Counted from the first letter of the stretch, positions 51,114 to 59,711 are shown. The stretch is DNA of 64,000 nt from JBMONI01 sp049324575 (GCA_049324575.1 JBMONI010000016.1:124001-188000), one strand, 5' to 3'. The notes: generated from the letters alone by a model not told the origin. Program-made: numbers and translations.

Positions 51114-52019
51114 ATGAAACAGATCGCGATCCTCAGCGGAAAAGGAGGGACCGGGAAGACGATGCTCACCGCTTCGTTCGCCTCCCTGGAAACAAATGCC
51201 GTCTGGGTCGATGCCGACGTCGACGCGGCCAATCTGCATCTTCTGCTCCGTGGAAAGGTCCTCGAAACCCACGGTTTTTCGGGCGGGAGCAAAGCCTGGA
51301 TCGACCCTTCCGTTTGTCTCGAATGCGGTCAATGCCTTTCCTCCTGCCGCTTCGAAGCGATCCGCGACTCTTTCGAAGTGGACCCGATCGCCTGCGAAGG
51401 CTGCGGCCTGTGCGCCCGGCTCTGTCCGGCCGGCGCGATCGTGATGAAGGAACATCCATCCGGCGAATGGTTCGTGTCGTCGACCTCTTACGGCCCCTTC
51501 GTTCACGCCAAATTGGGCGTCGCCGAAGGGAATTCCGGCAAACTGGTCTCCAAGATCCGTGAAAAAGCGCGCCAGATCGCCCAAGAGCAGAAAAGGGACC
51601 TGGTTTGCATCGACGGCCCGCCGGGGATCGGCTGCCCCGTGATCGCTTCGCTCTCGGACGTCGACAAAGTCCTGATCGTTACGGAACCGACCCTGTCCGG
51701 GGTCCATGACATGGAGCGCATCCTCGCGCTGGTCCGGAAATTCCGCGGGACAGCCGTGGTCGCGATCAACAAATACGATCTCAATCCGGAGATCGCCGAG
51801 CATATCGGATCGATCTGTCAGGCCTACGGCATCGAGTTAGCGGGCAAGATCCCTTTTTCGCCGACAGTCGAGCAAGCGATCCGCCGCGGTCTTCCTCCCG
51901 TGGAATGCTGCGAAGAAAAAGTCCAAAAAGCGATCGTGACGCTCTGGGACCGCCTGCGCCTCAAAGAAGCCGGCGTCCCTGTTGTCAACCCTGGCCCTGC
52001 CAAGAAAGGAGCTTTATGA
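51114..52019 (+). CDS. MinD/Mrp-family ATPase with inserted ferredoxin domain (2)
   Basis: 301 aa, paralogue of the preceding gene. SGKGGTGKTM (the residue after Lys-Thr is Met rather than Thr), then CLECGQCLSSCRFEAI and CEGCGLCARLCPAGAI, then DGPPGIGCPVIASL. It shares the full plan of the first copy but differs in the insert and C-terminus. Paired such genes are a hallmark of ORP-like loci, where the two probably form a heterodimer. Confidence 0.9.
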   Translation: MKQIAILSGKGGTGKTMLTASFASLETNAVWVDADVDAANLHLLLRGKVLETHGFSGGSKAWIDPSVCLECGQCLSSCRFEAIRDSFEVDPIACEGCGLCARLCPAGAIVMKEHPSGEWFVSSTSYGPFVHAKLGVAEGNSGKLVSKIREKARQIAQEQKRDLVCIDGPPGIGCPVIASLSDVDKVLIVTEPTLSGVHDMERILALVRKFRGTAVVAINKYDLNPEIAEHIGSICQAYGIELAGKIPFSPTVEQAIRRGLPPVECCEEKVQKAIVTLWDRLRLKEAGVPVVNPGPAKKGAL

Positions 52020-52360
52020 GCCTCGAAAAAGCAAAGAACCATTTCCTCGGAAAGGACGGGCATGTCCGCCTGAACTGCGCCAGGGCCGTCGCCGAGGCCT
52101 TCCGGAACATTTTCTCTCCGGAACCGGCGCTTCTGGAACATCTCGCCGTTTCGAGCGGAGGCCGGGCTCCGGACGGCTATTGCGGCGCTTTTTATGCCGC
52201 AAAACGCCTGCTCGGACCCGAGGACCCCCGTCTTGCCGAGTGCGAAGCCTCCTTCGTAAAAACGGCAGGCTCGGTCAAATGCCGGGAGATCAAGGCGCTC
52301 AAAAAGCTCCCTTGCGTAGGCTGTGTCGAGATCGCGGCCCGCTCGCTGGAGCGATCATGA
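52016..52360 (+). CDS. C_GCAxxG_C_C-like small cysteine-rich protein
   Basis: 114 aa. SSGGRAPDGYCGAFYAAKRLLG matches a GxxCGAxxxAxxxLG pattern, followed by VKCREIKALKKLPCVGCVEIAARSLE with three further cysteines. This fits C_GCAxxG_C_C proteins, whose roles are thought to be redox-related. Conserved context beside MinD ATPases is suggestive. AAAGGAG precedes the ATG, which overlaps the upstream stop. Confidence 0.75.
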   Translation: MSLEKAKNHFLGKDGHVRLNCARAVAEAFRNIFSPEPALLEHLAVSSGGRAPDGYCGAFYAAKRLLGPEDPRLAECEASFVKTAGSVKCREIKALKKLPCVGCVEIAARSLERS

Positions 52361-53067
52361 AGCTCCGTTTGATCGCCCAGGGCTCGTCGCGCTGGGACCG
52401 TTTTCGCAAACGCTGGGGGCTCTCCTTTCTTCTGGGCGAGGATCTCCTGTTCGACACGTTCGGACGGGAGGATATTTTCCGGAAAAACCTCGAAAAATTC
52501 GGGGTCGCTCGCGAGCAGATCAAGCATGTCGTCCTCTCGCATGAGGATTGGGACCATATCACAGGCTTCCGCTCTCTCGCGTCGAAAGAACGCCCTAGGC
52601 CCGTTTATCTCTGCCGTGACAGTCAACCGGCCGTCAAAGCCCTGCTCCGCGATCTCGGCGCGCGTCTTATCGAGATCGACGGACCCGCCGAGATCACCGA
52701 AGGCGTCTTCACGCTCGGGCAAATGCCCGCCGTCACGCGTCACGGCCCGCTCACGGAACAGGCCCTGGCGGTGCGTTCGCCGCGCGGGATCTCGGTCGTA
52801 ACAGGCTGCGCTCATCCCGGGATCCTTGCGATCGTCGAAAAAGCGGCCGCTTTTTTCGGAAAAAGCATTTCGACGATCTGCGGCGGATTCCACATGAAAG
52901 AGAATTCGGAGGAAGAGAACACGCGCATCCTCGAAACCTTACGCGCAAGGGGCGTCGAAAGGATCGTCCCCCTCCATTGCACGGGTATCAAGGCCTGCGC
53001 TTTATTCCGCGCCCGCTACGGGGACTCTTGTATCGATCTTCGCGAAGGCGGGACTTTGGAGCTCTGA
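52357..53067 (+). CDS. Metallo-beta-lactamase-fold protein with HxDxDH motif
   Basis: 236 aa. SHEDWDHITG is the metal motif, but it reads H-x-D-x-D-H instead of the usual H-x-H-x-D-H. Later sites are VVTGCAHPGI, CGGFHM and PLHCTG. These resemble the DHPP/RFA-P synthase-like branch of the superfamily. The acidic second position suggests a different metal preference (iron rather than zinc is an inference). It closes the ORP-like operon (ATGA overlap). Confidence 0.85.
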   Translation: MKLRLIAQGSSRWDRFRKRWGLSFLLGEDLLFDTFGREDIFRKNLEKFGVAREQIKHVVLSHEDWDHITGFRSLASKERPRPVYLCRDSQPAVKALLRDLGARLIEIDGPAEITEGVFTLGQMPAVTRHGPLTEQALAVRSPRGISVVTGCAHPGILAIVEKAAAFFGKSISTICGGFHMKENSEEENTRILETLRARGVERIVPLHCTGIKACALFRARYGDSCIDLREGGTLEL

Positions 53068-53118
53068 ACGCCGAAGCAAAGGGGCTGTTGGGAAGAGTTC
53101 GGTTCGCCCCGGGCGAGG

Positions 53119-53613
53119 TCAGGCGCGCGTGTTCGCAAGGAACAGCGCTTCGAGACGGGGAGACACGCGAAGAACCTCGCTTGAGACCTGGCGGAAATGC
53201 GCGGGGATCTCGGGATAGAAAGCGTCGCCTTCATAATCCGCATCGATCGTGGTCAGATAGATCCCGTCGATCCTCTCCAGGGTCGACGCGTAGAGGCTCG
53301 CGCCCCCGATGATGAAGACTTTCCCGGTCTTGGCCGCAAGCAGCGCGGAGTCGAGATCATGGAAAACGCGGATCCCGACGCGCGGCGCGAACGAGGCGCT
53401 CAGAACAAAATTCTCCCGGCCCGGAAGCGGTTTTCCGATGCTCTCGAAGGTCTTGCGGCCCATGATCACCGTTTGGCCCAAAGTCAGCTGTTTGAAATAT
53501 TTCAGATCCTCGGGAAAATGCCAGGGCAGGCGGTTCTCTTTTCCGATCACGCGCCCGCGCGCGGTCGCCACGACATGATAAAGCTTGAATCTGCGATTCA
53601 TTCTGATATCCAT
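53119..53613 (-). CDS. folA: Dihydrofolate reductase
   Basis: 164 aa. VIGKENRLPWHFPEDLKYFKQ with the active-site acidic residue context, TVIMGRKTFESIGKPLPGREN and KVFIIGGASLYASTL are DHFR signatures. It reduces dihydrofolate, regenerating the cofactor used by ThyA, which lies just upstream on the same strand. Three Met codons lie near the start; GGAAAG points to 53613. Confidence 0.92.
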   Translation of the reverse strand: MDIRMNRRFKLYHVVATARGRVIGKENRLPWHFPEDLKYFKQLTLGQTVIMGRKTFESIGKPLPGRENFVLSASFAPRVGIRVFHDLDSALLAAKTGKVFIIGGASLYASTLERIDGIYLTTIDADYEGDAFYPEIPAHFRQVSSEVLRVSPRLEALFLANTRA

Positions 53614-53642
53614 CAAAGCTTTCCGGAACATTTCTTGCGGCC

Positions 53643-53715
53643 TGTCATCCCGAGGGAGTCCCGCCCTGTAAAACAGCCAAGGCAGGGCACACTTAAGTGT
53701 GCCCTACCTTAGTGT
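53643..53715. repeat. Composite repeat between folA and thyA
   Basis: Contains a truncated REP-like piece (GTCATCCCGAGGGAGTCCC, 53644-53662) next to a perfect 22-bp palindrome (AGGGCACAC..GTGTGCCCT, 53684-53705) with a partial third arm (CTTAGTGTGCTCC). Both types also occur in the giant-protein gene (3056-3085, 3695-3720). Confidence 0.65.
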
Positions 53716-53738
53716 GCTCCACGGGTGCGGCCACTTTT

Positions 53739-54533
53739 TCACACCGCCACCGGCGCCTTGATGGCCGGGTGCGGATCGTAATCCTCCAAACAAAAATCCT
53801 CGTACTGGAAAGCAAAAAGGTCCCGGACCTCGGGGTTCAGCGTCATCGCCGGAAGCGGCCTCGGCTCACGCGAGAGCTGAAGGTTCACCTGCTCAAGATG
53901 GTTCGAATAGATGTGGAGATCGCCGAAGGTGTGCACGAAATCTCCCGGCTGAAGGCCCGTGACCTGCGCAAGCATCATCGTCAGCAGCGAGTAGGACGCG
54001 ATATTGAACGGGACGCCGAGGAAAGCGTCGGCGCTCCGCTGATAAAGCTGGCAGGAAAGTTTTCCTTCCCGGACATAAAATTGAAAAAGGCAATGGCAGG
54101 GCGGAAGCGCCATCTTGTCGATCTCGGCCACGTTCCATGCCGACAGCATCAGGCGCCGGCTGTTGGGGTTCTTCCGGATCTCCTCGACGAGGAACTTCAT
54201 CTGATCGTGCGTGCGCCCGTCACTCCCCTGCCACGACCGCCACTGTTTCCCGTAAACGGGCCCGAGATCGCCGTTGGCATCCGCCCATTCATCCCAGATC
54301 GTCACGCCGTGGTCCTTCAGATAACGGATATTCGTGTCGCCGCGCAGGAACCAGAGCAGCTCATAAATGACGGATTTGAGATGGACCTTTTTGGTCGTCA
54401 GCAGCGGGAATCCCTTCGAAAGATCGCAGCGCATCTGATAGCCGAAGACGCTCAGCGTGCCGACCCCTGTGCGGTCCGCGCTTTTCACGCCGCGCTCGAG
54501 GACATGACGAAGGAGATCGAGATAAGGTCTCAT
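53739..54533 (-). CDS. thyA: Thymidylate synthase (ThyA)
   Basis: 264 aa, the common short form. DRTGVGTLSVFGYQMR, FPLLTTKKVHLKS, ELLWFLRGDTN and LPPCHCLFQFYV (catalytic Cys) followed by QLYQRSADAFLGVPFNIASY are signatures. It makes dTMP from dUMP and methylene-tetrahydrofolate. A TATGAT -10-like element lies nine bases before the ATG with no Shine-Dalgarno, so the mRNA may be leaderless. A much longer ORF starting upstream in this frame is read-through. Confidence 0.96.
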   Translation of the reverse strand: MRPYLDLLRHVLERGVKSADRTGVGTLSVFGYQMRCDLSKGFPLLTTKKVHLKSVIYELLWFLRGDTNIRYLKDHGVTIWDEWADANGDLGPVYGKQWRSWQGSDGRTHDQMKFLVEEIRKNPNSRRLMLSAWNVAEIDKMALPPCHCLFQFYVREGKLSCQLYQRSADAFLGVPFNIASYSLLTMMLAQVTGLQPGDFVHTFGDLHIYSNHLEQVNLQLSREPRPLPAMTLNPEVRDLFAFQYEDFCLEDYDPHPAIKAPVAV

Positions 54534-54542
54534 CGGAGGCGT

Positions 54543-54548
54543 ATCATA
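54543..54548 (-). promoter_or_regulatory. -10-like element TATGAT before thyA
   Basis: TATGAT on the minus strand ends nine bases before the thyA ATG, just beyond the YccA terminator T-run. Transcription would start within a few bases of the ATG. The -35 would fall inside the terminator. Confidence 0.4.
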
Positions 54549-54549
54549 G

Positions 54550-54590
54550 CACAAAAAAAGGGACGGTTCTCCCGAAAGAGAACCGTCCCC
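54550..54590 (-). terminator. Rho-independent terminator of the YccA gene
   Basis: GGGACGGTTCT (54560-54570) and AGAACCGTCCC (54579-54589) form an 11-bp perfect stem. On the minus strand it is followed by TTTTTTT. It stands just after the YccA stop and before the thyA promoter. Confidence 0.92.
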
Positions 54591-54607
54591 GTGATCGTTC
54601 CCGCCTT

Positions 54608-55291
54608 TTAACTGCGGCGGCGGCCGAAGATGCGAAGGAGCATAATGAAGAGGTTGATGAAATCCAGGTACAGGATGAGCGCCCCGAGGATCGCCATCTG
54701 GTCCGTGGAGCCCACGCCCGACTGGTGGATCGCTTTCAGCTTCTGTGTATCGTAAGCCGTCAATCCGATGAAGAGCGCCACGCCTACATAGCTGATGATC
54801 CAGTACAGGACGGGCGAGCGCAGGAAGATATTGACGAGGCTCGCGAGAATGATGCCGATCAGAAGCATCATGAAAAAACCGCCGAACGAGGAAAGGTCGG
54901 CGCGCGTCATCCATGCGAAAAGGCTCACCCCGATGAAGGTCCCGGCCGCCAGGAAGAAAACGGTCGAGATCGAGGTCGCCGTGTAGATGATGAAGATGTA
55001 CGAGAGGGTGAGACCGTTCAAGGCCGAATAGACGAGAAATCCCGTGATCGCGGTCTGGGGGGAAAGCTTCAGGGCCTGCGAAGAAAGCCAGAACACGAGC
55101 CCAAGCTCGACCAGAACGAGCACAAAAAAGAGCCCGCCGTAAAGCGCTCTTAGCAGCGCAGGACTGGACGCGACCGCCATCGCGACGAACCCCGTGACGG
55201 CAAGCCCCGCCGCCATCCACTGATAGACCTTCTGCATGAAGGACTGCTCGGCCCGTTCAAAAGCAAATGCTTTTTCCTGATCGTATGCCAT
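54608..55291 (-). CDS. Bax inhibitor-1/YccA-family membrane protein
   Basis: 227 aa with seven predicted membrane helices. It has a typical N-terminus (FMQKVYQWMAAGLAVTGFVA), and GLTAYDTQKLKAIHQ and LYLDFINLFIMLLRIFGRR near the end are signature motifs. The family is implicated in membrane stress and calcium leak; the role here is unknown. AAGGAGG precedes the ATG, and a strong terminator follows. Confidence 0.92.
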   Translation of the reverse strand: MAYDQEKAFAFERAEQSFMQKVYQWMAAGLAVTGFVAMAVASSPALLRALYGGLFFVLVLVELGLVFWLSSQALKLSPQTAITGFLVYSALNGLTLSYIFIIYTATSISTVFFLAAGTFIGVSLFAWMTRADLSSFGGFFMMLLIGIILASLVNIFLRSPVLYWIISYVGVALFIGLTAYDTQKLKAIHQSGVGSTDQMAILGALILYLDFINLFIMLLRIFGRRRS

Positions 55292-55363
55292 AGGAACCTC
55301 CTTTTGAAATGACGGGAAAATTTCCCGGGCCCATGAGCCCCGGATCTTCTCCCTGTGACCCGA

Positions 55364-55900
55364 TCAAAGGTCGTTCAATAACGGTAACTTTTTATCTTTC
55401 TCGGAAAGATGATAACCGCCGTCTATTTTCGGCCACGGGATCCCGATCGAGGGGTCGTTCCAAAGGATCCCCCCTTCCGTCTCGGGCGCATAAAACGAGG
55501 ACACCTTATAAAGGACTTCCGTCCCGTCGTCCAGGCTGAGATAACCATGCGCGAACCCCGCCGGGACATAGAGCATTTTCCGGTTCGCCGCGCTAAGCTC
55601 GGCCGAAACCCAGCGGCCGAACGTGGGCGACCCTTTGCGAATATCGACCGCCACGTCAAAGATCTTTCCGCGGACCACCCGCAACAGCTTCGCCTGCGCC
55701 GCCGGCGGCTTCTGGAAGTGGAGCCCGCGCAGAACGCCCCGGCCCGAGATCACATGGTTGTCCTGGACAAAGGTTTCCCGGATCCCCTGTTCAAAGAACC
55801 GTCGGGCATGATAACTTTCGAAAAAAGCGCCGCGCGGATCGTCGAACACCTTCGGCTCGATCAGGACCACTTCCGGCAGCGCTGTCTTCGTGAATTTCAT
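55364..55900 (-). CDS. rfbC: dTDP-4-dehydrorhamnose 3,5-epimerase
   Basis: 178 aa. VFDDPRGAFFESYHARRF, RGVLRGLHFQKPPAAQAKLLRV, the catalytic histidine context and YVPAGFAHGYLSLDD fit RmlC. GGILWNDPSIGIPWP at the end is also typical. It makes the dTDP-rhamnose precursor for cell-surface polysaccharide. It follows DJ-1 and NUDIX genes on the same strand. No other rhamnose gene is in the window. Confidence 0.93.
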   Translation of the reverse strand: MKFTKTALPEVVLIEPKVFDDPRGAFFESYHARRFFEQGIRETFVQDNHVISGRGVLRGLHFQKPPAAQAKLLRVVRGKIFDVAVDIRKGSPTFGRWVSAELSAANRKMLYVPAGFAHGYLSLDDGTEVLYKVSSFYAPETEGGILWNDPSIGIPWPKIDGGYHLSEKDKKLPLLNDL

Positions 55901-55933
55901 CTCGATTTTATCTCCCGACGCAAATTTTCAGGC

Positions 55934-56476
55934 TTAAGCGACCATGTCTTTTCGAAGGACAGCCGCTTTTTCCTCGCCGCAGATCTTGGCGGCAAGCTTG
56001 AGCGCAAATTCCAGCGCCGTTCCCGGCCCACGGCTCGTGACAAGATTCCCGTCCACCACGACCCCCTCCTCCGAATAGTTCGCCGCCGAAAGATCACGGT
56101 CGAGGCCCGGATAACTGGTCAGCGAGCGCCCCTGGATCATTCCGGCCTCTTTCAGGACGAGCGGCGCCGCGCAGATCGCCCCGACGGTCTTTTTCGCGCG
56201 GTCCATCGCTTTCAGGACGTCAAGCACCGCCGGCTCTTTTTTCAGATGGTTCACGCCCGGCTGTCCTCCCGGGACCACGATCGCGTCAAAATCTTCGGCC
56301 CGGACATCCTTCAAAAGGACATCGGGCATGACCTTGACCTTGCGTGAGCCCGTCAGAAGACCCGGCCGGATCCCGGCCAGAACGACCTCGGCCCCCGCCC
56401 GCCGAAGCACATCGACCACCGTAATAGTTTCGATCTCTTCGAACCCGTCCGCTACGGGGACCAGTATCTTTTTCAT
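55934..56476 (-). CDS. DJ-1/PfpI-family protein
   Basis: 180 aa. The family core DFDAIVVPGGQPG, the nucleophile elbow GAICAAPLVLKEAG with the reactive cysteine, and SRGPGTALEFALKLA are DJ-1 features. Possible roles include deglycase or redox chaperone; none can be assigned with certainty. The start overlaps the NUDIX stop (ATGA). Confidence 0.9.
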   Translation of the reverse strand: MKKILVPVADGFEEIETITVVDVLRRAGAEVVLAGIRPGLLTGSRKVKVMPDVLLKDVRAEDFDAIVVPGGQPGVNHLKKEPAVLDVLKAMDRAKKTVGAICAAPLVLKEAGMIQGRSLTSYPGLDRDLSAANYSEEGVVVDGNLVTSRGPGTALEFALKLAAKICGEEKAAVLRKDMVA

Positions 56477-56943
56477 CCTGTCCTTCCTTTCCCGGCCGCG
56501 CGCAGGGCCTGTCGGCAGTAAAACCGTATCGAGCGCGAAAGCCGGTACTTTTTTTCGCTGAGTTCCGCCGCGCGGAACCAGCGAAAACGGTCATGCTCGG
56601 CCTCGTGGAGCCGGACCGTCTTTCCCGGGGATACCGCAAAATAGACAAGCCCGATATGCCAATGCGTCCTGTGGATCCGGTGCACATCCATGAAGGCCGG
56701 CCTCAGGAGCGGCTTGACGCCCGCATGAGCGATCCGCGGTTTGCCCGCGAGCACTTTCACCCTCAACCCGGTCTCTTCGAAGATCTCCCGTCCCAGGGCC
56801 TCTTCCGGATCCTCGTCGAGTTCGATATGCCCGCCCACCGGCAGCCATTTATGATAACGCTTGTGGAAAACGAGTAAAACCCTTTTTTGATAGACCAGGA
56901 ACGCCGCAACGACGAAATCATATCGGTCATGGATGTGCGGCAT
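56473..56943 (-). CDS. NUDIX hydrolase
   Basis: 156 aa. The Nudix box is GHIELDEDPEEALGREIFEETGL (given here as GX5EX7REUXEEXGU pattern), all key residues present. The substrate, some nucleoside diphosphate derivative, is unknown. It lies between cysQ and the DJ-1 gene and overlaps the latter, so the three genes form one transcript. Confidence 0.88.
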   Translation of the reverse strand: MPHIHDRYDFVVAAFLVYQKRVLLVFHKRYHKWLPVGGHIELDEDPEEALGREIFEETGLRVKVLAGKPRIAHAGVKPLLRPAFMDVHRIHRTHWHIGLVYFAVSPGKTVRLHEAEHDRFRWFRAAELSEKKYRLSRSIRFYCRQALRAAGKGRTG

Positions 56944-56967
56944 GGGGATCTCGGCTCCTCGGGACCG

Positions 56968-57984
56968 TCAAAGGATCTTTTTCAACGCGTCCAGGACGGG
57001 CTCATGCAGGGGACCGTTCGTGGCGAGGATCCCCGGATTTTTTTCAAGCCGCGAGCCGGTCGTGAAATCGAGCGCTTTGCCTTCGAGGTCGGAGACCCGC
57101 CCGCCTGCTTCCTCGACCAAGACCGCCCCGGGAGCCACGTCCCATATTTTCATCCGGTAATCGGGGCGTTCCGCCGGCAAAAGATAAAAAAGAACATCGC
57201 CGGCCCCGGAAGCGAGCAAAGCGTACTTGGCCTGACTGTCCATCAGGACCGGCTCCGGGACGACGCCAAGCGCTTTCAGAAAAAGATCCGTTCTCCCGGA
57301 ATGCGTATGCCCGGCCTCGACCGAACGGAGCAATTTCATCTTCCTCGGATCGGCGCAATCCGAAACCCGGACGCGTTCGAAATTCCGGCAGGAACGGAGC
57401 CCGCCGGACCAGCACCCGCCGCCGCGGACCGCAAGCACCAAAAGTCCGTCATCCGCCACTTCGCGGCCCGGCGCGTTCATCCGGGGACAGGCCACGGCAC
57501 CGAGCACCACCTGCCCCTTCTCCACGAGGGCCAGCGCCACCGCGTACTGATCGCCGCGGATAAAACCCTTGGTCCCGTCGATCGGGTCCAGCACCCAGAA
57601 CCGCTCGGAATTTTTCCGGGTCCCGTGATCGATCCATTGAAGGAGGGATGCCGCGTCCGCTTCGGGCGCGAACTTTCTTGTGTACGTAAGGACCTGCTCA
57701 AGCGTTTCTCGGGCCCCGGACGCGCGCAAGGGGGCCGAACTTTCCTCCGCCACCAGACGGTCGTCCGGATATTTTTCCCGAAGCCGTTTCCCGGCCAAGG
57801 CCTGCGCCGCGAAATCCCCGACCGTCACCGGCGAAGCGTCCTGTTTGGTGATCGAGACCCCGCCGATCCCGAACCGGACCTCCTCGACGAGAAGGGCGGC
57901 TTCGCGGACGGTCTCCAAGGCAAAACAAGCCTCGGCAGACCCGGCCAGCGGAGAGGGAAGATTTTGAGAAAGTTCGAGCGCCAT
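56968..57984 (-). CDS. 3'(2'),5'-bisphosphate nucleotidase (CysQ/HAL2-like)
   Basis: 338 aa. LVAEESS and the metal-binding WVLDPIDGTKGFIRGDQY motif are followed by the distal motif WDVAPGAVLVEEAGG. Length and FIRGDQYAVAL fit HAL2/PAP phosphatases better than inositol monophosphatases. It would clear PAP produced in sulfate activation. Confidence 0.85.
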   Translation of the reverse strand: MALELSQNLPSPLAGSAEACFALETVREAALLVEEVRFGIGGVSITKQDASPVTVGDFAAQALAGKRLREKYPDDRLVAEESSAPLRASGARETLEQVLTYTRKFAPEADAASLLQWIDHGTRKNSERFWVLDPIDGTKGFIRGDQYAVALALVEKGQVVLGAVACPRMNAPGREVADDGLLVLAVRGGGCWSGGLRSCRNFERVRVSDCADPRKMKLLRSVEAGHTHSGRTDLFLKALGVVPEPVLMDSQAKYALLASGAGDVLFYLLPAERPDYRMKIWDVAPGAVLVEEAGGRVSDLEGKALDFTTGSRLEKNPGILATNGPLHEPVLDALKKIL

Positions 57985-58011
57985 TCCTAACCCGTCAGAA
58001 ATATTTTCCGG

Positions 58012-58392
58012 TCAACTTTTCAGGATGTTCTTTACGATCGCCAGGACTTTTTCTATCTCGATCGGTTTTTCGAGACAGGCCGCCGCCCCGGCGTTCAGAA
58101 TGTCTTTTTGCCCGTGCTCGGGAAGATAACCCGAGAGGATCACGACCGGCGTCCGGCAGGCGGCACGGATCTTTCGGAGGGCCTCATGCCCTTCGACCTT
58201 GGGCATCAGGATATCAAGGAAAATGAGATCGAACGTACTTTGGCCGATCTTCTGGAGCGCCTCTTCAGCCCCTTCGGCCCCGACAACTTCATACGGCCCC
58301 GCGACCGGAAGGATCTTGGCAAGCATTTGCCGGATCACCGGCTCATCATCCACTACAAGGATCTTGTACTGCCGCTCGGGTGCATCGGTCAT
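58012..58392 (-). CDS. Single-domain response regulator
   Basis: 126 aa, one receiver only. KILVVDDEPVIRQML, acceptor Asp in LIFLDILMPKVEGHEAL, VILSGYLPEHG and LEKPIEIEKVLAIVK are canonical. There is no output domain, so it probably relays phosphate or binds a partner as CheY-type proteins do. No kinase is adjacent. Confidence 0.88.
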   Translation of the reverse strand: MTDAPERQYKILVVDDEPVIRQMLAKILPVAGPYEVVGAEGAEEALQKIGQSTFDLIFLDILMPKVEGHEALRKIRAACRTPVVILSGYLPEHGQKDILNAGAAACLEKPIEIEKVLAIVKNILKS

Positions 58393-58472
58393 CTTCGCCC
58401 TGCTCCTCCCCGGGTTCCGTTACGGCCGTCCCTCGCAACGCCCGGAATACATCATATAATGAAGGGGTCCCT

Positions 58473-59594
58473 TCAAACAAGCCTTTCCCTTGGAGCCTGC
58501 GTCTCGCCGGAAAAAAGATCGGGCTCCCGGGAACGGCTTCCCTCCTCTTTTTTCAAACCGCTCAATCCAAGCCCCAGAAGCCGGACCGGTTTTTCTCCCG
58601 CCCGGGTCTTGGTCCGAAGCAGCCGGCAGGCGATCTGATAAAGTTCTTCCCATCCCTGCACGGGCTTGGGAAGGGTCTTGGACCGCGTGATCTGTTCGAA
58701 ATCATGGTATTTGACCTTGAGCACGACCGTCCTGCCGGTCTTCGTATCCGCTTCGACCCCTTCCATCACCTGGTGGGCGAACTTTTCAAGCAGGGCTTCC
58801 ATCCAGTCCCTATCGCGCGTGTCTTTTTCGAAGGTTTCTTCGACCGAGTATTGTTTCGGCTCCCAGAACGGGTCGACCGGACTTTCGTCGAGTCCGAGCG
58901 AACAGCGGTAAAGCGCATAGCCGCTTTTCCCGAAGACCTCCCGAAGTTTTGCCTCGCCGACCCTCTGCAAGTCTCCGCAGGTCCACACGCCGAGCTTTGC
59001 AAGATCTTTTTCCGTGACCGGCCCGACGCCGGGGATCTTCCGGACCGGGAGCGGCTCGAGAAAAACGATCTCTTCGCCGGGACGGACCACGGTCAATCCG
59101 TCCGGTTTTTTGATATCGGAGGCGATCTTGGCAAGGAACTTGTTCGGCGCGACTCCCGCGGAGGCCGTCAAACGGGTCACCGCGCGGATCGTTTGCTTGA
59201 TCGTGGAGGCGATCATAACCGGATCCTCGATCCCGAGTTTGTGTCGCGTGACATCCAGATATGCCTCGTCGAGGGAGGCCGGTTCGACGAGGTCGGTGTG
59301 CTGCTTGAGGATCGCCATCACGGTCCGCGAGATCTCTTCGTAGCGCTGGAAACGCGGACGAAGGAAGATCGCGTTCGGGCAAAGCCGCTTGGCTTGGGCC
59401 GACGGCATGGCGGAATGAATGCCGTAGCGGCGCGCCTCATAGGAGGCCGTGCTCACGACCCCGCGGCTTTCGGGGCTCCCCCCCACGACCACGGGCTTGC
59501 CGCGGTACTCGGGGCGGTCCTCCTGCTCCACCGCGGCAAAAAAGGCGTCCATATCGACATGCATGATTTTGCGGGACCAGGCGGCGGTGTTCAT
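58473..59594 (-). CDS. dinB: DNA polymerase IV (Y-family)
   Basis: 373 aa. MHVDMDAFFAAVEQ with the metal-binding aspartates, SYEARRYGIHSAMPSAQAKRLCP, and the catalytic ASLDEAYLDVT (the SLDE motif) are typical. GVAPNKFLAKIASD and the VPGVGPVTE-like thumb follow (IPGVGPVTEKDLAKLGV). It performs translesion synthesis. Confidence 0.95.
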   Translation of the reverse strand: MNTAAWSRKIMHVDMDAFFAAVEQEDRPEYRGKPVVVGGSPESRGVVSTASYEARRYGIHSAMPSAQAKRLCPNAIFLRPRFQRYEEISRTVMAILKQHTDLVEPASLDEAYLDVTRHKLGIEDPVMIASTIKQTIRAVTRLTASAGVAPNKFLAKIASDIKKPDGLTVVRPGEEIVFLEPLPVRKIPGVGPVTEKDLAKLGVWTCGDLQRVGEAKLREVFGKSGYALYRCSLGLDESPVDPFWEPKQYSVEETFEKDTRDRDWMEALLEKFAHQVMEGVEADTKTGRTVVLKVKYHDFEQITRSKTLPKPVQGWEELYQIACRLLRTKTRAGEKPVRLLGLGLSGLKKEEGSRSREPDLFSGETQAPRERLV

Positions 59595-59711
59595 AAAAAA
59601 TCCGGCAGAACTCCTTCCCTCTCGGGGCTCTCATCATCTTATATCCCCCGGGCTTTGTCAATTTTCCCGCTGTTGGGTCTCTCGGGAGTATTCCCGCGGG
59701 ACCGCGTTTGC

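Noticed and set aside
54534..55220. 493-aa extended thyA ORF
   Set aside because: The upstream part lies out of frame over the YccA gene and its terminator. ThyA begins at 54533 with the usual N-terminus.
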